This document shows positions 1-7,639 of a stretch of DNA of 34,779 nt, in pieces (the stretch's first letter is position 1; each line of letters begins with the position of its first letter). This DNA comes from Candidatus Gerdarchaeota archaeon (GTDB lineage Archaea > Asgardarchaeota > Heimdallarchaeia > JABLTI01): contig JAEORJ010000099.1 in the NCBI GenBank assembly GCA_016840945.1, positions 1 to 34,779 of the forward strand, given 5' to 3'. The translations under genes were made by a program, and so were the position numbers. The notes below the pieces were generated by a model. It worked only from the letters and a program-made list of their open reading frames with translations. It was not told the origin of the DNA and made no database searches.

Positions 1-1001
1 AGATCATGATTCTTGATTTTCTCACCTTTCCCATTGCTAAAAATGATATTTTTACCAATAAGATCGCTTCTTTTCTTTCCCATCATCATTTCAACAAGTG
101 GATTTGCACTCGTCAAAATTCCTTCATTATTAATGGTGAAAATTGCTATAGGTGAGTAGGTTATAATATTGTCCAATTCTTGTCTTGTTCTTCTGAACTT
201 TTCTTCTGGTACCAAGGCACTGAAGAGTGCTGAGTGTAATTTATACATATCTGGTACAGCGGTTAATTTTTCTTCCCCAATAGCTATTGTTGGTAATGAC
301 ATTACTTCATATTTTTCTGCTAGCTCTGGCTCTTCATCAATATCGACTTTACGATAAGTTATTTTTCCACCATATGCTGCTAATACTTCTTGTAACACTT
401 CCTCAGCAGGAGCACAATACACACACTCTTTTGAAGTGAAAAGATAAATCTCCGTATGAATATTGGTTGTTTCTGCTAAAATTGATCCTAGCTGCTCATA
501 TAATTGTAGCAAATTATTATAGAGTGTTTGTAGCTCGATATTTTTATTTCGCAATTCTTTTTCTACAAGCTTTCTATCACTGATATCAGTGACTAAAGCA
601 TAAGTTCCTATCGTTTCTCCCCCTTCAGCTAAAATAGGAGTTCCTGTGATTAAAACAGGTATTTTTGTGCCGTATTTTGATTTCATGGATACTTCGTATT
701 GTGTTGATGATTTCTCTTGATATCTTCGTTCTGTTTCGCGTATTACTTTATTTCTATCTTCTTCAACAACAATAGCATAGGAATTTGTTCCAAGCAATTC
801 TTCTGAACTATAACGTAACATCTTCAAAAGTTTAGTATTAACATAAACAATTGTTTGATTCATATCAGTGGCTATAACCCCATCAGCCATTGTTTCTATT
901 ACTTTTTTATACCATTCAGCATCATTGAGAATTTTATCTAATTTAGGAGGAACCTCAAATTTCTTTCCTCTAGAACTCTCAATATTTGATGATTCAGGCA
1001 T
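1..1001 (-). CDS. PAS / thioredoxin-like / PAS sensor protein (C-terminus beyond window)
   Basis: Open from ATG at 1001 to the window edge with no stop (333 codons seen). Residues about 28-145 form a PAS domain: WYKKVIETMADGVIATD opening, LGTNSYAIVVEEDR middle, and a closing VTDISDRKLVEKEL that leads into a coiled-coil-like linker (145-175). Residues about 182-262 look like a thioredoxin/glutaredoxin fold: strand IYLFTS, then C-V-Y-C at 193-196, strand KITYRKVDIDEEP, and the cis-proline loop MSLPTIAIG with Pro237. A second PAS domain starts near 270 (LDNIITYSPIAIFTINNEG). The missing C-terminus could be a histidine kinase or another output. PAS domains sense ligands or redox state; a dithiol domain between two of them suggests thiol-redox or disulfide sensing, which is inference. 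SD-like GGGGTAA lies 5 bases before the ATG. No signal peptide or membrane segment is seen, so it is probably cytosolic. Domain calls are firm for PAS and good for the Trx-like part. Confidence 0.82.
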   Translation of the reverse strand, partial: MPESSNIESSRGKKFEVPPKLDKILNDAEWYKKVIETMADGVIATDMNQTIVYVNTKLLKMLRYSSEELLGTNSYAIVVEEDRNKVIRETERRYQEKSSTQYEVSMKSKYGTKIPVLITGTPILAEGGETIGTYALVTDISDRKLVEKELRNKNIELQTLYNNLLQLYEQLGSILAETTNIHTEIYLFTSKECVYCAPAEEVLQEVLAAYGGKITYRKVDIDEEPELAEKYEVMSLPTIAIGEEKLTAVPDMYKLHSALFSALVPEEKFRRTRQELDNIITYSPIAIFTINNEGILTSANPLVEMMMGKKRSDLIGKNIIFSNGKGEKIKNHD

Positions 1002-1098
1002 AGAGTTACCCCATTTTAGTGTAAGTAATCAAATTACGTATGATTTTGTCTTCTGAACATAAAAAAACCTTATGATTTAGGACATTTTTATTAAAAAA

Positions 1099-2733
1099 TC
1101 AGTTAGTTGTTTTTTCATTCAAATTATCTTCAGTTTTTAGTTGTTTATTCCTTTCACTTTTCTTCCCTAATCCCCCTCCACCAGGAGTTTCTATCACTAT
1201 TATTTCATTAGCATTAAATCTCACTGTGCCTTTTCCAAGTAAATGTTCTTTCTTTCCATCAGTAGTTATCTTAAAATATTGCCCTTTCATTCCATCAGCT
1301 CCACCTTGTACCCCCCATGGCGCATGTTGTTGTCTTTCTCCTAATAAGCTAACAATAACAGGAACTTTTGTTTGAAATATTCTTCTAATACCTAAGCCAC
1401 CTCTATATTTACCATCACCACCACTATTTTCCCTAAATGAATATTCCAAAACAATCAAAGGATAACGAACTTCTATTTCCTCAATTGGAGTGTTCATTGT
1501 ATTTGTCATGTTTGTGTGAATGCCATCAACACCATCCTTATTCTTTCTAGCACCAGATCCACCACCAATTGTTTCATAAAAAGTGAATGGATTGTTTGAT
1601 TCATCCATTCCACCAATAATTAAATTATTCATTGTCCCTTGTGATGCAGCTGGAATTCTTTCTGGAATTATTTTTGAGAATGCTTTTAGTAAAGTATCTA
1701 CCACTCTTTGAGAGGTTTCAACATTACCTCCAACGACAGCTGCAGGTGGCAAGGCATTTAATAATGATCCCTTTGGAACCTTGACCTCCAAATGACGATA
1801 TAATCCTTCATTTGCTGGGATTGTTGGATCTGTTATACAACGTAGAACATAATAAGAACCTGATAATGTAACTGCATATGGACAATTTATTGCACCATTT
1901 ACTTGTTTTGAAGTTCCGGTGAAATCAAACATTATATTATCATTATTTGTTTGTATTCTAACAGCTAATTTAATTTCATCAGTAGAGATGCCATCATTAT
2001 CCATAAAATCTATTGCTTCAGCTGTTGCTATTGGAAAATCTTTGATGATAGCTAGAAATCTTCGTTCGGAATAGTCTAAAATATCATCTACTGCAAGTTT
2101 ATATGTTTGAAGACCTCTCTGATCGATTAATTCCACTAATCTCTTTTGTCCAGTCCAATTAGCAGATAACTGAGCCATAAGATCTCCTTTTCTAATTTTA
2201 GGTGTTCGTGAATTTAACATAATTAAATTCAATATATCATTATTTACTTCTCCCTTAGAGACTATCTTTATTGGTGGAATTCGTAACCCTTCTTGATAAA
2301 CATCAGTGGCATTTCCTGGCATTGAACCTGGTGTCATACCACCAATATCATTATGATGGGCTCTACTAACAGAATAACCAACTAATTCTTCATTATAGAA
2401 TAGAGGTGTAACAATTGTTATGTCTGGTAGATGTGTTCCTCCCAAGTAAGGATCATTTAAAATAAATGAGTCACCTTTGGAGATATCTCCTTCAAAAGCC
2501 TCCATTACACTCTTTACTGTTAAAGGCATAGCACCAAGGTGCACAGGTATATGTTCCGCTTGAGCCATCATTCGACCATGAAAATCAAATAAAGAACAAC
2601 TATGATCCATTCGTTCTTTTATGTTTGTACTATAAGCAGCATTTCGTAGTATAATACCCATTTCTTCAGCGATATATTCAAGACCCCCACGAATGACCTC
2701 TCGAGTAATTGCATCAACATTATATTCCGACAT
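1099..2733 (-). CDS. hyuB: Hydantoinase B / 5-oxoprolinase B-type subunit (HyuB)
   Basis: 544 residues, the usual length for the HyuB family (PF02538). It starts with the family pattern DAITREVIRGGLEYIAEEMG, followed by HIPVHLG (61-67) and NDPYLGGTHLPD (93-104), and ends with a glycine-rich ETPGGGGLG segment and a charged tail. HyuB works with HyuA in ATP-dependent ring-opening of hydantoins or 5-oxoproline, or in related carboxylases such as acetophenone carboxylase; the substrate cannot be read from the sequence. It lies 4 bases behind hyuA on the same strand. Its SD (AAGGAAGTGA) sits within the last hyuA codons, which points to coupled translation. No acetone-carboxylase gamma subunit is next to it. 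Probably cytosolic. Confidence 0.93.
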   Translation of the reverse strand: MSEYNVDAITREVIRGGLEYIAEEMGIILRNAAYSTNIKERMDHSCSLFDFHGRMMAQAEHIPVHLGAMPLTVKSVMEAFEGDISKGDSFILNDPYLGGTHLPDITIVTPLFYNEELVGYSVSRAHHNDIGGMTPGSMPGNATDVYQEGLRIPPIKIVSKGEVNNDILNLIMLNSRTPKIRKGDLMAQLSANWTGQKRLVELIDQRGLQTYKLAVDDILDYSERRFLAIIKDFPIATAEAIDFMDNDGISTDEIKLAVRIQTNNDNIMFDFTGTSKQVNGAINCPYAVTLSGSYYVLRCITDPTIPANEGLYRHLEVKVPKGSLLNALPPAAVVGGNVETSQRVVDTLLKAFSKIIPERIPAASQGTMNNLIIGGMDESNNPFTFYETIGGGSGARKNKDGVDGIHTNMTNTMNTPIEEIEVRYPLIVLEYSFRENSGGDGKYRGGLGIRRIFQTKVPVIVSLLGERQQHAPWGVQGGADGMKGQYFKITTDGKKEHLLGKGTVRFNANEIIVIETPGGGGLGKKSERNKQLKTEDNLNEKTTN

Positions 2734-2737
2734 TTTT

Positions 2738-4837
2738 TCACTTCCTTGTTAAATGGATCAATCCATATTCATCCAATTTTGCTTTCCAGTTTGGATTGAC
2801 TATTGTTGTGGTATCATATTGTTCAATTACTGCTGGTCCCACCAATTCAATATTTGCAACTAGTTTATCTCGAGAGTAAATATCAGTGTCAATGAAATCG
2901 TTCATTTCTTCAAAAAACACCTTACGCGAACCAATAATGGCATCTTTCGGTGGTTTTTTAGAACCGATTGATACTTTTGTCAATTTTGGTTTCTTAATTA
3001 CACCAAGGGAATTTACTCGAATATTTACAAGCTCTATTGGTTCAGTTTCGAGAATATAGCCATAAATTGCTTCATGTTTTTCTTGAAACAGCTTCTTTAT
3101 TTTATCAGAACAATCATCATTTTGAAGTTTAATATTTGAAATAGGAATGAATAATTCAAATCCTTGACCAGCATATCGCAAATCAACAATTCTTTGGTGT
3201 TGGATAGATTGTTTGCTGAAACTTTCTTCTACAAGAACTGATTCACCCATTCCTTCGAGTTGTTGGAAATCCTTCTCTAAACTCTTATGATTTATACCCG
3301 CTAAATCAGCTCTTATTGATTTAACAAAAGTGTGTTTAACATCTGTAAATAATAAACCCATAGCTGAGAATAAACCAGGATTATTTGGGATTAATATTTC
3401 TTTAATCGAGAGTTCCTCTGCTAACGCACATGCATGTAATGGTCCCGCTCCTCCAAAAGCTAATAAAATGAAGTCTCGTGGATCTAATCCCCTTTCAACA
3501 GTAACAATTCGTAAAATTCTACTCATGTTAATATTTGCGATTTTAATTATACCTGTTGTAGCTTCAACAATACTAATACCTAATTTATCAGCGATTTTTT
3601 CTTTGATTGATTTCTCGGATAATTTGGGGTATACTGTAAATGTTTCATTTAAGAGGCCTTTTGGATTCAATCTACCGAGAAACATATTAGCGTCAGTGAT
3701 AGTTGGATTTTCACCATTTCGACCATAACAAGCAGGACCAGGATCGGACCCAGCACTTATTGGTCCCACATGTAAAGCAAAACCTTCATCAACCCAAGCT
3801 ATTGACCCTCCACCAGATGATATTTCAGCTAAATCAATAAAAGGATACCTTGCTGGATAACCACTCCCTTTTGTTATCCGTCCGCTATGAACTTCTCCAC
3901 CAACTTCATATTCTGAAGTTAATGAAATGGTTTTGTTTACTATGGTTCCAGCTTTCGCTGTTGTTCCACCCATATCAAATGAAAGAATGCTGGGCAAATC
4001 TAAATAATCAGCTATGAACCTCGATGCTACTACCCCTGCTGAGGGACCGCTTTCAATAATACTAACTGGTAATTTCTGTATCTGATCTGACTTGCTTACA
4101 CCACCACTACTTTGCATAATAAATAATGGCGCTATAATTCCAAACTTCTCAAATGAGTCTGTTAATGATTTAACATATTTTGAAACCAAGGGCATTAACA
4201 AGGAATTAATTGCTGTAGTGCTGGTTCGTTCAAATTCTCTATGCTCAGGTGAGACTTCATAACTAGTTGATACATACAAATTTGGGTAATTTTTTGTAAA
4301 ATAATCGGCAATTATTTTTTCATGTTTATTGTTTTTATAGGAATGCAATAATGAAATTGCCAAACTAATAATCTTTTCACTTTCAATCTTTTTACCGATT
4401 TTTTCTAACTCCCCTTCATCTAAAGGAGTTGTTATTTTTCCTTGAGCATTTAATCTTTCAGAAATTTCAAATCGGTATCTTCTTGGGATGATTGGTTTAG
4501 GACGTTCAAAATTAAAATCATATAATGAAGATCTTCTTTGACGACCAATTTCTAGAACATCCCGAAGGCCTTTGGTTGTAATTAATGCTGTGTGTGGTAA
4601 TTCAAGATTTACTTGCCCAAGGAAAGCATTTGTAGCAATCGTTGTCGCATGATAAATCTGTTGAACTAATTGCTTTTCTTCATCAGTCAATTCATTTTTG
4701 AAACAATCAATAATAGCTTGTTCAGGATTTTTTGGTGTGGTTGAAATTTTAATTTGTTTGAGTAATGCGCCACTAATCTTATCTTGAATTATTATATCTG
4801 TAAATGTACCACCAATATCTATTCCAATTGAAATCAT
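2738..4837 (-). CDS. hyuA: Hydantoinase A / 5-oxoprolinase A-type ATP-dependent subunit (HyuA)
   Basis: 699 residues, full length for the HyuA family. The N-terminal ASKHA phosphate-1 loop is GIDIGGTFTDI (about 4-14). ESGPSAG (262-268) and the phosphate-2 loop FDMGGTTAKAG (287-297) mark the ATPase core. GSDPGPACYGR and the adenosine-side FGGAGPLHACALAEEL follow, with a beta-rich C-terminal domain. It activates the amide or lactam substrate by ATP-dependent phosphorylation and acts with HyuB. It is the first gene of a two-gene operon. ATG 4837 follows a GGTG SD. The 214-base divergent spacer carries an AT-rich TTAAATAATT stretch (about 4900-4910) that could be this gene's TATA box. Hydantoin, 5-oxoproline or a ketone-type substrate are all possible. 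Confidence 0.94.
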   Translation of the reverse strand: MISIGIDIGGTFTDIIIQDKISGALLKQIKISTTPKNPEQAIIDCFKNELTDEEKQLVQQIYHATTIATNAFLGQVNLELPHTALITTKGLRDVLEIGRQRRSSLYDFNFERPKPIIPRRYRFEISERLNAQGKITTPLDEGELEKIGKKIESEKIISLAISLLHSYKNNKHEKIIADYFTKNYPNLYVSTSYEVSPEHREFERTSTTAINSLLMPLVSKYVKSLTDSFEKFGIIAPLFIMQSSGGVSKSDQIQKLPVSIIESGPSAGVVASRFIADYLDLPSILSFDMGGTTAKAGTIVNKTISLTSEYEVGGEVHSGRITKGSGYPARYPFIDLAEISSGGGSIAWVDEGFALHVGPISAGSDPGPACYGRNGENPTITDANMFLGRLNPKGLLNETFTVYPKLSEKSIKEKIADKLGISIVEATTGIIKIANINMSRILRIVTVERGLDPRDFILLAFGGAGPLHACALAEELSIKEILIPNNPGLFSAMGLLFTDVKHTFVKSIRADLAGINHKSLEKDFQQLEGMGESVLVEESFSKQSIQHQRIVDLRYAGQGFELFIPISNIKLQNDDCSDKIKKLFQEKHEAIYGYILETEPIELVNIRVNSLGVIKKPKLTKVSIGSKKPPKDAIIGSRKVFFEEMNDFIDTDIYSRDKLVANIELVGPAVIEQYDTTTIVNPNWKAKLDEYGLIHLTRK

Positions 4838-4994
4838 TATTACACCAATTTTAACAGTTCATATCATTAATTAATCACAAGTAATAGACAATACTGTTTT
4901 AATTATTTAACAAAATACCATTATAATAAAATTTGTTTGATTTTTTCATTAGTTAATACTTTTTGTCTAAGTAACTTTTTTTAAAACATATGTG

Positions 4995-5038
4995 TATATT
5001 ATCTTTGAGAAATCAAATCTCTTAGTTATGATTTGATT
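4995..5038 (+). promoter_or_regulatory. TATA-like box and inverted repeat (candidate operator) before the homocysteine methyltransferase
   Basis: TATATT at 4995-5000 is a candidate TATA box, which would put transcription start near 5020-5027. A perfect 9-base inverted repeat, AATCAAATC (5011-5019) and GATTTGATT (5030-5038), has a 10-base spacer and so straddles that predicted start, a common site for archaeal repressor operators. The SD GGTGGT follows at 5041 and the ATG at 5052. Alternatively the repeat forms a short leader hairpin. The repeat is seen directly; its role is inferred. Confidence 0.45.
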
Positions 5039-5051
5039 TTGGTGGTTTTAT

Positions 5052-5939
5052 ATGAAAAAATCCATACTTGATGTGATTAAAACTCGAACAATTTTTGCAG
5101 ATGGTGCAATGGGAACAGAATTATTAGAAAGAGGATTGATGCTTGGAGAATCATGTGAAAGATTTTTACCATATTTTTCTGAGATAATAACTGACATTCA
5201 TAAAAGCTATTTCGATGCTGGAGTTGATGTTGTTCATACAAACACATATGGTGCAACAAGAATTAGCTTAGGTGATAAACTAAAAGGTAAAATTGAGCTT
5301 ATTAATGCTAGGCAAGTTGAGTTAGCTAAAAATGTTTGCCCTAAGGATGGTTATGTAGCTGGAAACATTGGTCCTAATGCGGCGGTATTAGAAAAAGATG
5401 GTGGTGAATATACCTTAGAAATGTTTCATGAAGCATTCGATGAGCAAGTTAAAGGATTATTAAGTGGTAAGGTTGATCTATTTAGTATTGAGACAATGTA
5501 TTATCTCGATGAAGCAATACAAGCTATTAAGGCTGTCAAAGAACAATGCGAACTACCTATTATCGCTTCAATGACATTTGATAAATTAGCTGAAGGCTAT
5601 CGAACGCCTGTTGATAATGAGCCTGTTAAGGTTTGTATCGAGAAATTAGAAAAAACTGGTGCAGATATAGTAGGTTGCGGTTGTACCCTTGATAGTTTTG
5701 AAATGATAGGGTTAGCAAAAGAAATCAAAGCCGTAGCTAAAAAACCTGTTATTATTCAACCAACTGCTGGATCACCATTAACTGTTGCTGGTAAGAATCT
5801 TTATCCAAAGAGTCCTGAACTATTCGCCAAAGATATGCTTGAAATCTACAAGTTGAATGTAGAAGTACTTGGTGGATGTTGCGGTACAAATTCTAAACAC
5901 ATTGAACAAATGATTAAAACAATTAAAAGCAAAAAATAA
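5052..5939 (+). CDS. Homocysteine S-methyltransferase-family protein (MetH N-terminal / BHMT-like)
   Basis: 295 residues matching the zinc-dependent homocysteine-binding TIM barrel (PF02574). DGAMGTELLERGL (18-30) and the HTNTYGATR loop (62-70) are family hallmarks. The zinc ligands are visible: Cys211 in VGCGCTLD, aligned with the N-C motif of MetH, and the Cys276-Cys277 pair in GGCCGTN near the C-terminus. It would bind homocysteine thiolate through zinc and methylate it to methionine. The methyl donor is unknown: no corrinoid, folate or activation domain is fused and no partner gene is adjacent. It may use S-methylmethionine or SAM, or a methyl-corrinoid protein encoded elsewhere. It is monocistronic, with SD GGTGGT 5 bases before the ATG and a hairpin after the stop. 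Confidence 0.9.
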   Translation: MKKSILDVIKTRTIFADGAMGTELLERGLMLGESCERFLPYFSEIITDIHKSYFDAGVDVVHTNTYGATRISLGDKLKGKIELINARQVELAKNVCPKDGYVAGNIGPNAAVLEKDGGEYTLEMFHEAFDEQVKGLLSGKVDLFSIETMYYLDEAIQAIKAVKEQCELPIIASMTFDKLAEGYRTPVDNEPVKVCIEKLEKTGADIVGCGCTLDSFEMIGLAKEIKAVAKKPVIIQPTAGSPLTVAGKNLYPKSPELFAKDMLEIYKLNVEVLGGCCGTNSKHIEQMIKTIKSKK

Positions 5940-5952
5940 CCTTTAAAGACAC

Positions 5953-5988
5953 CGTCGGGGAGTGAATTCACCGACGATCAATTATTTT
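5953..5988 (+). terminator. GC-rich hairpin after the homocysteine methyltransferase
   Basis: CGTCGG (5953-5958) pairs with CCGACG (5971-5976) around a 12-base loop, and TTATTTTTG follows a few bases later. The stem is conspicuously GC-rich against its AT-rich surroundings and lies 13 bases after the stop. It may be a terminator or an mRNA 3'-end stabiliser. The inner GTGAATTCAC is itself palindromic. Confidence 0.5.
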
Positions 5989-6106
5989 TGTAAAAATAAA
6001 TTAAATTAGCTTTTTTACTTTACATTATTTTGTTTTCTATTTTTATTTTGATATTAACTAAAGAAGTCATTTAATATCGGAATGGATAATTGTATACATA
6101 AGATAA

Positions 6107-6138
6107 ATAACTAATATCGAGGATTGTTATTTAGTTAT
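6107..6138 (+). promoter_or_regulatory. Inverted repeat just before the SD of the PAC2 gene
   Basis: ATAACTAA (6107-6114) is the exact reverse complement of TTAGTTAT (6131-6138), with a 16-base spacer, directly before the SD AAGGAGTG (6141-6148). TAATATCG also occurs twice, at 6072 and 6112, 40 bases apart. The repeat could be an operator, or a hairpin holding the SD at its foot. No experimental parallel is known to me. Confidence 0.33.
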
Positions 6139-6155
6139 ATAAGGAGTGAAACACC

Positions 6156-6926
6156 TTGAAATACGATGAATCGTTAGTAAACAAAGAGGGAAATATTTAT
6201 GCCAGGTGTATTTGCAAATCTGATATTAAAGTAAAAACAATCTTTGTTGGTTTTCCTGGCATGGGATTAGCGGGTGCAATTGCCGCACAAACTATAAGTG
6301 AAGAGCTAAAACTTGAGACAATTGGATTTGTTGAAGGATTAGCCATTCCTCCAGTTGCGGTTTTTCTTGATGGCTATTTAAGACATCCATATAGAATAAT
6401 GGGCAAGGAAGGATTAGACATAGCTGTTTTTATCGGCGAAAGTGCTGTTGAATCTGATGGTGCTTATTATATAGCTGATGCCATTATGGATTGGGCTATG
6501 AAGCATGGTGCAGAAGAAATAATCTGCTTAGATGGATTTGCTTATCTTGATCCTAATGATGAAGCAAAAGTCTACCTTGTTGCTGAACCTGAAACAAACG
6601 AGAAAGCGAAAAAACTCAATATTCCTCCTTTAAAGAGTGGTTATATTAGAGGTTTTGCTGGTGCAATTCTAAACAAAACAATGATAACCGATGTTGAAGG
6701 TTATGCTTTCCTTGTGGGTACTCGTCCAGATTTACCTGATCCTGGAGGGGCTGCAGCAATTATTAAAACAATAAATACTTACAAACACACAAATATTAAC
6801 ACTGATACATTATCTGAACAAGCAGAATCAATTAAGAAGAAGCTACAAGAATTAGCTCATCAAACACAAGAAATGTCTACCACTGGACCAGATTCAGCTC
6901 AAAGAAAAAGAACATTCTATACTTAA
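6156..6926 (+). CDS. PAC2-family proteasome-assembly-chaperone-like protein with C-terminal HbYX motif
   Basis: 256 residues of the PAC2 family (PF09754). GFPGMGLAG near residue 33 and the GTRPDLPDPGGAAAII segment are typical of archaeal PbaA/PbaB-like proteins. Residues about 215-250 are helical and hydrophilic, and the protein ends in Phe-Tyr-Thr. This fits the HbYX motif (hydrophobic, Tyr, any residue at the extreme C-terminus) by which PAN, PA28-like activators and archaeal Pba proteins dock into pockets of the 20S alpha ring. Likely role: cytosolic proteasome assembly factor or activator. The start is TTG at 6156, supported by SD AAGGAGTG with a 7-base gap. It is monocistronic, between an upstream inverted repeat and a strong terminator. 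Family is firm; proteasome binding is inferred. Confidence 0.9.
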   Translation: MKYDESLVNKEGNIYARCICKSDIKVKTIFVGFPGMGLAGAIAAQTISEELKLETIGFVEGLAIPPVAVFLDGYLRHPYRIMGKEGLDIAVFIGESAVESDGAYYIADAIMDWAMKHGAEEIICLDGFAYLDPNDEAKVYLVAEPETNEKAKKLNIPPLKSGYIRGFAGAILNKTMITDVEGYAFLVGTRPDLPDPGGAAAIIKTINTYKHTNINTDTLSEQAESIKKKLQELAHQTQEMSTTGPDSAQRKRTFYT

Positions 6927-6967
6927 ATTAGAAATTTATTAATTTCTAATCTATTTTTACTTTTTTT
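6927..6967 (+). terminator. Hairpin plus T-rich tail after the PAC2 gene
   Basis: A perfect 10-base stem (6927-6936 with 6941-6950, arms ATTAGAAATT and AATTTCTAAT) with a TATT loop is followed by TCTATTTTTACTTTTTTT. It begins directly at the stop codon. It resembles an intrinsic terminator, and T-tracts alone terminate archaeal RNA polymerase. Confidence 0.65.
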
Positions 6968-7051
6968 AGTAAGAGTTTATTAATTAACATTATAGTTGTA
7001 TAAGTAATTTAAAGTGTAAAATTACCTTATAACTAATTTGAGGTTAAGTTA

Positions 7052-7639
7052 ATGAGTGAAGATATACAAGCATTTTTTGAAGAAGCAATACGGATCAAAC
7101 AGACTATTAGAAGTGGTTGGGTTGTTGCAGGTGTACCTCTTACTGAAGTAGAAAGCGTAGCAGATCATAGTTATTTTGTATCCTTAATAGCATTAATTTT
7201 ATCCTTAGAAGAAATTAAAAAAGGTAAACGATTAGATTTACAAAAAGTTCTCATTATGGCTCTTTTACATGATCTATCTGAATCTATTTCTCAAGATATA
7301 GATAGATGCATCAAAAAATTCAGCTCAGAAAAATATTCTGAATTTAAGAGAGAATTAGATGATAATGCTACGAAAACAATTTTAGCTAAATTACCAGAAG
7401 AATTAATGATTAAATTATTAGAGTACCATAAAGAGTTTACAGAAAATAAAAGTCTTGAAGCTAAAATAGTTGTTGAAGCTGATCGATTAGATGTTGCATT
7501 ACAACAAAAAGCTTACCAGAAAAGAGGATTGCCTAAGGAATTATTTGCTAATTTTCATACTAGTTTAAAAGATGAATTAAGCTCTTTTCAATTAGAAACA
7601 GCAAAACAAATCACAAAAGAAATTTTGGGGAATGATTAA
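7052..7639 (+). CDS. HD-domain phosphohydrolase, YfbR/HDDC2-like 5'-deoxynucleotidase family
   Basis: 195 residues. The metal-binding HD set is complete: His39 in VADHSY, His73-Asp74 and Glu77 in LLHDLSES, Asp82 eight residues after Asp74, and Asp144 in EADRLD. This spacing matches YfbR and human HDDC2, which dephosphorylate deoxynucleoside 5'-monophosphates. A role in nucleotide-pool control is likely; exact substrate unknown. ATG 7052 follows SD GAGGTT. The stop shares one base with the start of the E1-like gene (TAATG), so the two are probably translated together, although no functional link between the families is obvious. Confidence 0.87.
   Translation: MSEDIQAFFEEAIRIKQTIRSGWVVAGVPLTEVESVADHSYFVSLIALILSLEEIKKGKRLDLQKVLIMALLHDLSESISQDIDRCIKKFSSEKYSEFKRELDDNATKTILAKLPEELMIKLLEYHKEFTENKSLEAKIVVEADRLDVALQQKAYQKRGLPKELFANFHTSLKDELSSFQLETAKQITKEILGND

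Noticed and set aside
3330..3728. 132-codon plus-strand frame opposite hyuA
   Set aside because: Lies entirely antisense to the conserved hyuA core; its translation shows no family motif and no SD.
4838..5051. SAM or cobalamin riboswitch before the homocysteine methyltransferase
   Set aside because: Only a short inverted repeat is present and the predicted leader is about 30 bases, too short for those folds.
5940..6155. Small RNA gene in the GC-rich hairpin region
   Set aside because: The GC-rich part is a single short stem directly after a stop codon; terminator or 3'-end hairpin explains it.
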